A stretch of 64,000 nucleotides of DNA from Cupriavidus sp. U2 (GTDB lineage Bacteria; Pseudomonadota; Gammaproteobacteria; Burkholderiales; Burkholderiaceae): the NCBI RefSeq assembly GCF_009663685.2, contig NZ_RCOG02000027.1, positions 1-64,000 on the forward strand, read 5' to 3'. This document shows, one piece after another, positions 44,143 through 52,538 of this stretch. The position numbers and the translations under genes are program-made. Every line of letters begins with the position of its first letter. The first letter of the stretch is position 1. Below the pieces are notes generated by a model. That model was given only the letters and a program-made list of their open reading frames with translations, searched no databases and was not told the DNA's origin.

Positions 44143-44172
44143 GGTTGCCCCTATCGTTGGATGACCGGTGCC

Positions 44173-45771
44173 CTACCGCTGCATCCATTCCGGCGAACTG
44201 AGCAGCACGGCGTTCCATTCCTGCTGCGACCCCGCCTGGGCAAGCGCCTGGCGCGTGGCCGTACCCAGCGTGCCCTCGATGGTGTCGTAGAACACGCGGT
44301 TGTTCGGCATCGGGAATCCGCGTTGCGCGGCGGGCTGACCGCTCTCGTCGGAGAACAGCCCGGCCGGCCCGCTGCCGATCGTGCGTGCGATCTCGAAACG
44401 CTTGACCAGTTGCCCCGAACTGGCCCATGCGCTCTCGGTCAGCGGATAGCCGTCGGGTGCCACATGGCCATACAGCGGCTCGCCAAGCTGGTTCAGCCAG
44501 TTGATCATCGGACGCAGGTTCGACACCGGCCGGCCATCGTAGGCCAGCCGCATCGACGACACCACGAAGACCATCGGGTCCTTGAACTTGCGCGCGCCCT
44601 CGGCAGCCGACTGGTCGAACCAGTGCGACAGGAACATCGTGCGCAGCACCGCGCCGATATCGCCGTCGGTGCGCGTGAACGTGGCGGCCATCTGCGTCAC
44701 CAGCTGCGGCGGCGGGTTGTCCGACACGAAGTACGTGGCCAGCCTGGCCGACACGAAGCGCGCCGTGGCCGGGTCGCGCGCCAGGATCGACACGGCCTGC
44801 TCCACCTCGGCAAACCCGCGCGGCGCGATGGTCTGGCCCAGCAGCGTCTTGGCGCCGAAGTCGTGGCGGTTCGGATTGAACTCGAACAGGCCGTCGCTGC
44901 GGTACATGGCCGCGCGTTCGGCCGACAGCCGCGGCGGCTCGCCGCGCGCGTTGATGCCCAGCCCGGTCAGCACGCGCGCCAGTTCCTGCACGTCCTGCTG
45001 GGTATAGCGCGACCCGCTCGGGCCGCCGGCCACACCCAGGGTATGCAGTTCCATCAGCTCGCGCGCGTAGTTCTCGTTGATGCGATTGGCCGCGCTCTGG
45101 GCGTTGTCCAGGTATTCGAGCATGGCCGGCGACGTGACCGTAGCCATCAGCAGGTCGCGGAACTTGCCCAGCGCATGCGGCCGGATCGCGCGTGCCTCGA
45201 AATCGGCCAGCGCGTAGCGCACCTGTCCTTTCTCGGCGTAGACGTTGAAATGATTCAGCCAGAACCACGTCATCTGCTCGCGCAGTTGCGACGGGGAATA
45301 GAGCGCGCGCAGCAGGTGGCGGCGGCCGGTATCGATCACGAGCTCCCGCCCCTGGCGGTTCAGCGCCTCGCGGGCCTGCTGCTTTTCGGTCTCGTCGGTC
45401 AGCGCCTGGATACGCTGCCGCTCGGCGCGCACGGCCTGCGTCCGCTGCACAGCATCGCCCTGGCTGAGCGGCAATGCGGCAATGGCCTGGGCCAACTGGG
45501 GCGGATCGGCCAGCGGCATCCGGATCTGCTCGTCGAGATAGCGCTGCCGCCCGATCGCTTGCAGGCGCTGCACGCTGGCCTGGTCGGCACCAAAGCTGAC
45601 CGTGTTGAGCCAGCGCAGGTCAGCCGCCGACAGCTTGCCATGGTGCGTTGCATCATCGGACGCCGTTGACGCACAGGCGGCCAGCGCCGCCGATAGCGCC
45701 AGCCATGCCAGCAAGGCCGGCCAACCGGGTATGCGCCATTGCCGCAGCCTGCTGATCCGTGGGGGTTCCAT
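44173..45771 (-). CDS. DUF1800 family lipoprotein
   Basis: A 532-residue member of DUF1800. The start at 45771 (MEPPRISRLRQW) yields a lipoprotein signal ending LSAALAACAS; longer readings spoil it. Conserved family text includes LLRALYSPSQLREQMTWFWL, NHFNVYAEKGQVRY, NYARELMELHTLGV, VQELARVLTGLGIN, ILARDPATARFVSARLATYF and FKDPMVFVVSSMRLAY. No catalytic residues are established for the family. It is the first gene of the pair with DUF1501 (44142 start), a few dozen bases apart and same strand, so an operon is likely. The N-terminal Cys should anchor it in the outer membrane or inner membrane. Confidence 0.88.
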   Translation of the reverse strand: MEPPRISRLRQWRIPGWPALLAWLALSAALAACASTASDDATHHGKLSAADLRWLNTVSFGADQASVQRLQAIGRQRYLDEQIRMPLADPPQLAQAIAALPLSQGDAVQRTQAVRAERQRIQALTDETEKQQAREALNRQGRELVIDTGRRHLLRALYSPSQLREQMTWFWLNHFNVYAEKGQVRYALADFEARAIRPHALGKFRDLLMATVTSPAMLEYLDNAQSAANRINENYARELMELHTLGVAGGPSGSRYTQQDVQELARVLTGLGINARGEPPRLSAERAAMYRSDGLFEFNPNRHDFGAKTLLGQTIAPRGFAEVEQAVSILARDPATARFVSARLATYFVSDNPPPQLVTQMAATFTRTDGDIGAVLRTMFLSHWFDQSAAEGARKFKDPMVFVVSSMRLAYDGRPVSNLRPMINWLNQLGEPLYGHVAPDGYPLTESAWASSGQLVKRFEIARTIGSGPAGLFSDESGQPAAQRGFPMPNNRVFYDTIEGTLGTATRQALAQAGSQQEWNAVLLSSPEWMQR

Positions 45772-46008
45772 AGGCGCCCGTTCCTTTGTCCTGTGCGCAC
45801 ATCGCGTGCCGGAATGCCGGTTTGACGTCCGGCGCGCCGGTTGGTTGACCGGGCCGCCCTCGCAGTCTGTTACGAAAATTTTCCCGCCCCGGTCCACGGC
45901 ACATTCCAAGTCGGTTTTGCATACAATTTACGGATACAATGAACGGCCCGATCGGCCCGGGCGCACGATTCCGGGCCAGCGCAACCCGCATCAATACGGA
46001 GGACAGAC

Positions 46009-46392
46009 ATGACCGCACACGCCGCCACTTCGCAGCACATTCCCGCCCTGGCACCGCTGGAGCAGTACCTGGAAGCCCATCGCACCGGCAAGGCCGAGCA
46101 CATCTTCGAGGCGTTCCACGCCGACGCCCGCATCATTTCGTTCCGCGACGGCGCGCTGCATTCGCTGACGGTGGACGAGTTCTCGAAGCGTTTCCAGGGC
46201 CAGCCGCAGCCCGACGAGGCCCAGCGCCGCCGCCATATCGCCAGCTTCGACGTGGTCGGCAACGCCGCCACGGCCAAGATCGTGCTGGACTATCCCGAGG
46301 TGACGTTCACCGACTACATGAACCTGCTGCAGATCGACGGCGTGTGGAAGATCGCCAACAAGACGTTCAGCGCCGCGCCCAAGACCAGGTAA
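46009..46392 (+). CDS. NTF2-like (lumazine-binding/SnoaL-type) protein
   Basis: A 127-residue soluble protein with the NTF2-like fold: LEQYLEAHRTGKAEHIFEAF, HADARIISFRDGALHSLTVD and DVVGNAATAKIVLDYPEVTF, DYMNLLQIDGVWKIANKTFS. The DGVWKIANK end is characteristic of the Lumazine_bd_2/SnoaL-like group, most of which have no assigned reaction. It starts with a good GGAGG site (45999-46003) and is monocistronic, divergent from the DUF1800 gene. Function unknown; a small-molecule binding or isomerase role is possible. Confidence 0.78.
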   Translation: MTAHAATSQHIPALAPLEQYLEAHRTGKAEHIFEAFHADARIISFRDGALHSLTVDEFSKRFQGQPQPDEAQRRRHIASFDVVGNAATAKIVLDYPEVTFTDYMNLLQIDGVWKIANKTFSAAPKTR

Positions 46393-46525
46393 GGCCGCCC
46401 CGGCCAGATCGGACCGGACCCCTCCCCTGTCATCGTCCCGTCACAGAGCCCCGTGACAATGCGCGTCGATGACAGGCGCGGGAGCCTGCGCAGCCCACTT
46501 TGCGGCAGCGCAGCGCAAATATTCC

Positions 46526-46567
46526 TTGACGCCTGATTTTCCGGCACTTCAATGAAAACGTTTTCAT
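46526..46567 (+). promoter_or_regulatory. LacI-type operator palindrome and candidate promoter
   Basis: ATGAAAACGTTTTCAT at 46552-46567 is a perfect 16-bp palindrome centred on CG, the classical operator form of LacI/GalR regulators. It lies 30 bp before the lacI-type gene. TTGACG at 46526-46531 may be a -35 box; the matching -10 (around 46549-46554) is poor and overlaps the palindrome, so repression by occlusion is plausible. Confidence 0.78.
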
Positions 46568-46596
46568 CCTGAAGTGCGCCATCCGATGAGGAATGC

Positions 46597-47685
46597 ATGC
46601 CAACATCCCGCCGCGCCGTCCTGCCGCCCCGCCTGGCTTCCGCCGAACCTGGCCAGGGGGTCACGCTGGCCGACGTGGCGCTGGCCGCCAAGGTGTCGCT
46701 GGCCACTGCGTCACGCGTCTTCAGCCATCCGCAGCTGGTGCGCGAAGCCACCGCCCAGCGCGTGCACGAGGCCGCGCGCCGGCTGTCGTTCCGCCCCAAC
46801 CTGCTGGGCGCCAAGCTGCGCGCGCAACGCACCCGTATCGTCGGCGTCATGCTGCCCACGCTGGACAATGCCGTGTTTGCCGAATGCTGGCGCGGAATTG
46901 AAGAATCGGCCATGGAGGCAGGCTACTCCCTGATGCTGGTCACCAGCAACTACGATCCGGCCCGCGAACGTGCGCGCATCGAATATCTGTTGCGTCACCG
47001 CGTCGATGGCATGGTGCTGACCGTGGCCGACGCCTGCGACAGCACCGTGCTGGACCAGCTCGACCGCGAATCGGTGCCCTACGTGCTGGCTTACAACCAG
47101 GTGTCGGGCGACGGCATGCAGCGTGGCCGGCATTCGGTGTCGGTGGACAACCAGACCAGCGCCTGCGAGGGCGTCAACGCGCTGATCGCGGCCGGCCATC
47201 GGCGCATCGCGGTGATTTCGGGGGCCTTCACCGCGTCCGACCGCGCCCGCCAACGCTTTGCCGGCTATGCCGATGCCATGCGCGCCCACGGCCTGCCGGT
47301 ACGCGACCCGGTCAACCTGCCGTCCCACACGGCCAGCAACGCGCCCCAGATCCAGGCGCTGATGGCCCAGCCCGACGCGCCTACCGCGTTTTTCTGCACC
47401 AACGACCTGCTCGCCATCGGCGTGATCTCCGATCTCAAGCGGCTGGGGCTGCGCGTGCCGCGCGATGTCTCGGTCCTGGGCTACGACGGTATCGCCCTTG
47501 GCGCGCTGGTGGAGCCGCCGCTGGCCACCGTTGTCCAGCCCAATGCCGACATTGGCACGCAGGCCATCACGCAATTGCTGCACCGGCTCGATGTGGGCTC
47601 GGCGGGCGCCGACGGCAACGCCATGCTGCTGCCGCATGCATTACGTATCGAGGGCACCGTCAGCGCGCCCGCAGTTCCTGCCTGA
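46597..47685 (+). CDS. LacI/GalR family transcriptional regulator
   Basis: A 362-residue repressor with an N-terminal LacI helix-turn-helix (VTLADVALAAKVSLATASRV, FSHPQLVREATAQRV), hinge region (LSFRPNLLGAKLRAQRTR) and a periplasmic-binding-protein-like sensor domain (VGVMLPTLDNAVFAECWRGI, FFCTNDLLAIGVISDLKRLG, VPRDVSVLGYDG). The palindrome 30 bp upstream is its likely site, so it should regulate itself and, given the 50-bp gap, the ABC transporter genes that follow. The effector should be the imported substrate or a product of the metallophosphodiesterase. Confidence 0.93.
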   Translation: MPTSRRAVLPPRLASAEPGQGVTLADVALAAKVSLATASRVFSHPQLVREATAQRVHEAARRLSFRPNLLGAKLRAQRTRIVGVMLPTLDNAVFAECWRGIEESAMEAGYSLMLVTSNYDPARERARIEYLLRHRVDGMVLTVADACDSTVLDQLDRESVPYVLAYNQVSGDGMQRGRHSVSVDNQTSACEGVNALIAAGHRRIAVISGAFTASDRARQRFAGYADAMRAHGLPVRDPVNLPSHTASNAPQIQALMAQPDAPTAFFCTNDLLAIGVISDLKRLGLRVPRDVSVLGYDGIALGALVEPPLATVVQPNADIGTQAITQLLHRLDVGSAGADGNAMLLPHALRIEGTVSAPAVPA

Positions 47686-47693
47686 TCCAACCA

Positions 47694-47720
47694 CCGACTG
47701 ACTGACCGACCGACCGACCT
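47694..47720 (+). repeat. Tetranucleotide repeat between regulator and binding-protein gene
   Basis: A run of CGACTGACTGACCGACCGAC type, six to seven imperfect 4-bp units, sits in the 50-bp gap before the substrate-binding-protein gene and just before its AGGGAG ribosome site. It could alter spacing or mRNA structure if its length changes. Confidence 0.6.
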
Positions 47721-47736
47721 AACCAGGGAGCCTTAC

Positions 47737-48771
47737 ATGTCGACGCAATCCTTCTGGCGCCGTCCGCTGCGCTGGCTGGCCACCGCCGCCGCTGTCGCCA
47801 CCACCTTTGCCGCCTTCAGCCAGGGCGCCGCCGCGCAGACCGCCATCTGCTACAACTGCCCGCCCGAATGGGCCGACTGGGCCGCGCAGATCCGCGCGAT
47901 CAAGGAAAAGACCGGCGTCACCGTGCCGTTCGACAACAAGAACTCGGGCCAGTCGCTGGCGCAGCTGGTGGCCGAAAAGGCCGCCCCGGTGGCCGACGTG
48001 ACCTACCTGGGCGTGACCTTCGGCATCCAGGCCAAGGCCGACGGCGTGACCCAGCCGTACAAGCCGGCCCACTGGAACGACATCCCCGACGGCCTGAAAG
48101 ACCCGCAAGGCCACTGGTTCGCCATCCACTCGGGCACGCTGGGCTTCATGGTCAACGTCGACGCGCTACGCGGCAAGCCCGTGCCGCAGTCGTGGGCCGA
48201 CCTGCTCAAGCCCGAATACAAGGGCCTGGTGGGCTACCTCGATCCGGCCAGCGCCTTTGTGGGCTATGTGGGCGCAGTGGCCGTGAACCAGGCCATGGGC
48301 GGCTCGCTGGACAACTTCGGCCCGGCCTTCAAGTACTTCCGCGACCTGCAGAAGAACCAGCCCATCGTGCCGAAGCAGACCGCCTATGCGCGCGTGCTGT
48401 CCGGCGAGATCCCCATCCTGCTGGACTACGACTTCAACGCCTACCGCGCCAAGTACAAGGATCGCGCCAACGTGGCCTTCGTGATTCCGAAGGAAGGCAC
48501 GCTGGTGGTGCCTTACGTGATGAGCCTGGTCAACAACGCGCCGCACGCCGCCGAAGGCCGCAAGGTGCTGGACTTCGTGCTGTCCGACCAGGGCCAGGCG
48601 CTGTGGGCCAACGCCTACCTGCGTCCGGTGCGCAATGTGCCGATGCCGGCCGAAGTGCAGTCGCGCTTCCTGCCCGCCGCCGACTATGCCCGGGCCAAGC
48701 CGGTGGACTTCGGCAAGATGGCCCAGTCGCAGAAGGCCTTCAGCGACCAGTACCTGAAGGAAGTGCGCTAA
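47737..48771 (+). CDS. ABC importer periplasmic substrate-binding protein
   Basis: A 344-residue binding protein of the iron(III)/spermidine/2-aminoethylphosphonate class. A Sec signal (about residues 1-33, ATTFAAFSQGAAAQ) precedes TAICYNCPPEWADWAAQIRA, ITVPFDN-like GVTVPFDNKNSGQSLAQLV and ADVTYLGVTFGIQAKADGV. Family-type fragments GTLGFMVNVDALRGKPVPQS, SWADLLKPEYKGLVGYLDP and VLDFVLSDQGQALWANAYL follow. It starts with a good AGGGAG site and is the first gene of a five-gene run with two permeases, an ATPase and a phosphodiesterase. The substrate is unknown; a phosphorus ester is suggested by the last gene. Confidence 0.9.
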   Translation: MSTQSFWRRPLRWLATAAAVATTFAAFSQGAAAQTAICYNCPPEWADWAAQIRAIKEKTGVTVPFDNKNSGQSLAQLVAEKAAPVADVTYLGVTFGIQAKADGVTQPYKPAHWNDIPDGLKDPQGHWFAIHSGTLGFMVNVDALRGKPVPQSWADLLKPEYKGLVGYLDPASAFVGYVGAVAVNQAMGGSLDNFGPAFKYFRDLQKNQPIVPKQTAYARVLSGEIPILLDYDFNAYRAKYKDRANVAFVIPKEGTLVVPYVMSLVNNAPHAAEGRKVLDFVLSDQGQALWANAYLRPVRNVPMPAEVQSRFLPAADYARAKPVDFGKMAQSQKAFSDQYLKEVR

Positions 48772-48793
48772 ACCACCGGCCCGCACCCGCACC

Positions 48794-49612
48794 ATGACCC
48801 AGCGATCACCCGCCCTCTTCCTGTTCGCGCTGCCCGCGCTGCTCGTGTTCCTGGCGTTCTTCTGCCTGCCGATGGCGCGGCTGATCGAAGTCAGCCTGAC
48901 CGGCCGCGACGGCGCGGGAGTCTACTGGACCGTGCTGACCAGCGCCCGCTATCTGCACAGCCTGATGGTCACGGTGGTGCTGTCCGCGCTGGTCACGCTG
49001 GCCACGCTGGCAATCGCCGGCATCGCGGGCACCTTCCTGCAGCGCCACCCGGTGCCGGGCAAGCCGGTGCTGGTGGCGATGCTGACCTTTCCGCTGGCGT
49101 TCCCGGGCGTGGTGATCGGCTTCATGGTCATCATGCTCGGGGGCCGCAACGGACTGCTGGCCAGCATCGGCGATGTGCTGGCGGGCGAGCGATGGACGTT
49201 TGCCTACGGGCTGGCCGGCCTGTTCGTCGGCTATCTCTATTTCTCGATTCCACGCGTGATCCTGACCGTGATGGCCGCCGTGGAAAAGCTCGACCCATCG
49301 CTGGAGGAAGCGGCGCGCTCGCTGGGCGCCAGCCCGTGGCGCGTGGTGCGCGACGTGATGCTGCCCGCGCTGATGCCGGCCATGCTGTCCAGCGGCGCCA
49401 TCTGCTTTGCCACCAGCATGGGCGCGTTCGGCACGGCCTTCACGCTGGCCACGCAACTCGACGTGCTGCCGCTGACGATCTACAACGAGTTCACCAACTA
49501 CGCCAACTTCGGCATGGCCGCCGCGCTGTCGATCCTGCTTGGCGTGGTCACATGGGCCCTGCTGGCGCTGGCGCGCTGGTACTCCGGCGACACCGTCGCC
49601 GCCACCGCCTGA
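48794..49612 (+). CDS. ABC importer permease, first
   Basis: A 272-residue binding-protein-dependent transport permease with six predicted helices (for example PALFLFALPALLVFLAFFCL, VALVTLATLAIAGIAGTFL-like stretches and LAGLFVGYLYFSIP). The EAA loop that contacts the ATPase reads LEEAARSLGASPWRVVRDVM. It follows the binding-protein gene by 22 bp and is 10 bp before the second permease. Both permeases have a single EAA loop, so the channel is a heterodimer. Confidence 0.92.
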   Translation: MTQRSPALFLFALPALLVFLAFFCLPMARLIEVSLTGRDGAGVYWTVLTSARYLHSLMVTVVLSALVTLATLAIAGIAGTFLQRHPVPGKPVLVAMLTFPLAFPGVVIGFMVIMLGGRNGLLASIGDVLAGERWTFAYGLAGLFVGYLYFSIPRVILTVMAAVEKLDPSLEEAARSLGASPWRVVRDVMLPALMPAMLSSGAICFATSMGAFGTAFTLATQLDVLPLTIYNEFTNYANFGMAAALSILLGVVTWALLALARWYSGDTVAATA

Positions 49613-49622
49613 GGATTGCCGC

Positions 49623-50525
49623 ATGCGCACCGCCCAACCCCGCCGCGCCGGCTACTGGCTGCAACTGACGCTGACCCTGCTGGTCTGCGCCTTCATGACC
49701 GTGCCCGTGGTGCTGTCCGTGCTGGCCGGCCTGACCAACAACATCTTCGTGGGCCTGTCGAGCGGGCTCACTACGCGCTGGCTCGAAGAAGTCTGGTCGC
49801 TCTATCGCAACACCATCTTCCTGTCGCTGGGCATCGCACTGGCCTGCCTGGCCTGCACGCTGGTGATCGGCGTGCCCGCGGCGTACTACATGGCCCTGCG
49901 GCGCAACCGCGTGACGCGCCTGATCGAGGAACTGCTGATGCTGCCCGTGGCGCTGCCCGGGCTGGCCACGGCGCTGGGCCTGATCCTGCTCTACGGCAGC
50001 TGGCAAGGCCTGCGCACGAGCTGGGTGTTCATCCTGATCGGCCATGTGGTGTTCACACTGCCGTTCATGGTACGGGCGGTGCTGGCCATCCTGGCGGCCA
50101 TCGATATCCGCACGCTGGAAGATGCCGCCGCCAGCCTGGGCGCCACGCGCCTGCAGCGATTCTTCACCGTGGTGCTGCCGAACTGCCGCCAGGGCATCCT
50201 GGCCGGCGCGCTGATGGTGGTGACGCTGTCCGTGGGCGAGTTCAACCTGACCTGGATGCTGCACACCCCCACCACGCAGACGCTGCCGGTGGGCCTGGCC
50301 GACAGCTACGCGTCGATGCGGCTCGAAATCGGGTCGGCCTACACCATCGTGTTCTTCGTCATGATCATTCCGATGCTGGTGTTCATGCAGGCCGCCAGCG
50401 CACTGGGGGCCCGCGCACGGCGCCACGCGCCGGTTGCCGAACCTGCCCAGGACGCGCCCGTGGGCCTGCCACAGACCGTTCCCACCCCCAACGCCTCCAC
50501 CGTTCCAGGAAGCCGCCATGCATGA
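49623..50525 (+). CDS. ABC importer permease, second
   Basis: A 300-residue partner permease. The first helix is LQLTLTLLVCAFMTVPVVLS, and the EAA loop reads LEDAAASLGATRLQRFFTVV. The ATG at 49623, just after the first permease stop and a GAGG site, was preferred to longer readings inside the previous gene. The last 30 residues are Ala/Pro-rich and overlap the ATPase start by eight bases, so translation is coupled. Confidence 0.92.
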   Translation: MRTAQPRRAGYWLQLTLTLLVCAFMTVPVVLSVLAGLTNNIFVGLSSGLTTRWLEEVWSLYRNTIFLSLGIALACLACTLVIGVPAAYYMALRRNRVTRLIEELLMLPVALPGLATALGLILLYGSWQGLRTSWVFILIGHVVFTLPFMVRAVLAILAAIDIRTLEDAAASLGATRLQRFFTVVLPNCRQGILAGALMVVTLSVGEFNLTWMLHTPTTQTLPVGLADSYASMRLEIGSAYTIVFFVMIIPMLVFMQAASALGARARRHAPVAEPAQDAPVGLPQTVPTPNASTVPGSRHA

Positions 50526-51576
50526 GCCCACTCCCATCCGCCTGCGCCAGTGCGCCAAGACGTTCGCAGACGGCACACTGGCGCTGCAGCCGCTGGACCT
50601 GGATATCGGCGCCGGTGAAACCGTGGTGCTGCTGGGGCCGTCGGGCTGCGGCAAGACCACCACGCTGCGCATCATCGCCGGCCTGGAGCAGCCCGATGCC
50701 GGCGGCGAGGTCTGGTTTGGCGACACGCGCGTGACCGACCAGCCCATCGAGCAGCGCGGGGTGGGCATGGTGTTCCAGAACTACGCGCTGTTTCCGAACA
50801 TGAGCGTGTCCGAGAACATCGCCTATGGTCTGCGCGTACGGCGCGTGGACAGCGCCGCGCGCCGCCGCCGCGTGGACGAGATGCTGGCGATGATGCACCT
50901 GGAGCCGTTTGCCGACCGCCGCATCGACCAGCTGTCCGGCGGCCAGCGCCAGCGTGTGGCGCTTGCGCGCGCCATCGCCGTGCAGCCGCGCGTGCTGCTG
51001 CTGGACGAGCCGCTGACCGCGCTCGATGCCAAGCTGCGCGATGCGCTGCGCGCCGATATCAACCAGCTGCTGCGCAGCCTGCATATCACCGCCGTGTACG
51101 TCACGCACGACCAGGCCGAGGCCATGGCGCTGGGCGACCGCATCATCGTGATGGACAAGGGCCGCATTGCCCAGGCCGGCACGCCGCAGAACATCTACCG
51201 CGCCCCGGCCAACGCGTTCGTGGCCGACTTCATCGGCACCATGAACCACCTGCCGGGCACGGCCGAGGCAGGCCGCTGGCGCGTGCCCGGCGGCACCGTG
51301 CCGATGGGGCCGCCCGACGATGCGCCGACGACGGCGACCGCGCGCCTGATGTTCCGGCCCGAGGACGTGGCGCTGGTGCACGCCGACGATGCCCATGTGG
51401 AAGGCACGGTCGTCACGGCGCTGTTCCTGGGCAACCACACCCGCCTGCTGGTGGATGTGGGCGCCACCGCGCCGCTGATCGTCGATACCGCCCGCCGCGA
51501 TGCCTGGGCGGCCGGCACGCGCGTGGGCCTGCGCATCGATACCCAACACCTGATCACGCTTTGCCAAGCCGTATGA
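50518..51576 (+). CDS. ABC importer ATP-binding protein
   Basis: A 352-residue ATPase of the PotA/FbpC/PhnT group, with Walker A GPSGCGKTT near residue 40, Q-loop MVFQNYALFPNMSV, signature LSGGQRQRVALARAIA, Walker B VLLLDEPLTALD and the switch His in TAVYVTHDQAEAMALGDR. The C-terminal 110 residues form a TOBE-like regulatory domain (RLMFRPEDVALVH, VVTALFLGNHTRLLVDVGA). Its stop overlaps the phosphodiesterase start (ATGA at 51573-51576), so the two are one unit. Confidence 0.94.
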   Translation: MHEPTPIRLRQCAKTFADGTLALQPLDLDIGAGETVVLLGPSGCGKTTTLRIIAGLEQPDAGGEVWFGDTRVTDQPIEQRGVGMVFQNYALFPNMSVSENIAYGLRVRRVDSAARRRRVDEMLAMMHLEPFADRRIDQLSGGQRQRVALARAIAVQPRVLLLDEPLTALDAKLRDALRADINQLLRSLHITAVYVTHDQAEAMALGDRIIVMDKGRIAQAGTPQNIYRAPANAFVADFIGTMNHLPGTAEAGRWRVPGGTVPMGPPDDAPTTATARLMFRPEDVALVHADDAHVEGTVVTALFLGNHTRLLVDVGATAPLIVDTARRDAWAAGTRVGLRIDTQHLITLCQAV

Positions 51577-52427
51577 CCCTCGCAAACCCGGCGCCCTACC
51601 TCGTGGCGCAACTGACCGATCTGCACATCAAGGCCGGCGGCAAGCTGTCCTACCGCATGGTGGACACTGCCGGCGCGCTGCACGCGGCCATCGACACGCT
51701 GCTGGCGGCCCCGCAACTGCCCGATCTGGTGGTGGTCACCGGCGACCTGGTGGACTTCGGCGATGTCCACGAGTACCGCTTCCTGCGCGACATCCTGCAG
51801 CGCCTGCCGATGCCCGTGAAGCTGCTGCCCGGCAACCACGACCACCGCACGTCGCTGCGCAGCGTGTTTGCCGATCACGACTACCTGTTCGCCAGCGGCG
51901 ACGGCGAGGCGCCGGTGCACTACGCCATCGATGCCGGCCCGCTGCGGCTGGTGGGCTTCGACTGCACCGTGCCCGGCAAGCCGGGAGGCCGTGCCGAGCC
52001 CGACGGGCTGGCCTGGCTCGATGCCACGCTGTCCGCCGCGCCGCAGCAGCCCACGCTGGTCATGCTGCACCATCCGCCGTTCCATACCGGCATCGGCCAC
52101 ATGGACGTGCAGGGGCTGGACAACGCGGCGGCCCTGGAAGCGGTCATCGCCCGGCATCCGCAGGTGGAACGCGTGATCTGCGGCCATCTGCACCGGCAGA
52201 TCACGCGCCGCTTTGGCGGGACCATCGCCATGACCGCGCCCGGCCCTGCGCACCAGGTGGCGCTGGACCTGGACCCCCAAGCGCCGTCGTGCTTCCGCAT
52301 GGAGCCGCCGGGCTACCTGCTGCACTGGTGGCATCCGCAACACGGCCTGGTCACGCATCTGGCGGCCATTGGCGACCACGGGGCGCGGCACCCGTTCTTC
52401 GACGCGGACGGCAAGCTGATCGACTGA
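51573..52427 (+). CDS. GpdQ-like binuclear metallophosphodiesterase
   Basis: A 284-residue calcineurin-like phosphodiesterase, probably cytosolic. The metal ligands are visible in order: TDLHI near residue 16-20 (GpdQ has Asp-x-His), VVTGDLVDFG, LLPGNHDHR, MLHHPPFHTG and ICGHLHRQIT. This is the class III cyclic nucleotide/glycerophosphodiesterase family (GpdQ, CpdA). It overlaps the ABC ATPase stop by four bases, so it is the fifth gene of the importer operon, and it most likely hydrolyses the imported phosphodiester inside the cell. The exact substrate is unknown. The operon has no phosphonatase genes. Confidence 0.9.
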   Translation: MTLANPAPYLVAQLTDLHIKAGGKLSYRMVDTAGALHAAIDTLLAAPQLPDLVVVTGDLVDFGDVHEYRFLRDILQRLPMPVKLLPGNHDHRTSLRSVFADHDYLFASGDGEAPVHYAIDAGPLRLVGFDCTVPGKPGGRAEPDGLAWLDATLSAAPQQPTLVMLHHPPFHTGIGHMDVQGLDNAAALEAVIARHPQVERVICGHLHRQITRRFGGTIAMTAPGPAHQVALDLDPQAPSCFRMEPPGYLLHWWHPQHGLVTHLAAIGDHGARHPFFDADGKLID

Positions 52428-52538
52428 GGGCAGCGGCACACGCCCGGTGCGCGTGCTGCTTCCATTGGCATACCATTGTCGGTTTCTTTTGATTTATGGA
52501 CCGACGTTCCGCAAGGCGGAACTCCGCGACACCCCGAC

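Noticed and set aside
43283..45268. A 661-residue minus-strand reading in the second frame of the DUF1501/DUF1800 genes
   Set aside because: It crosses the boundary of two clear genes in another frame and has the Arg/Gly/Ala-rich look of shadow translation.
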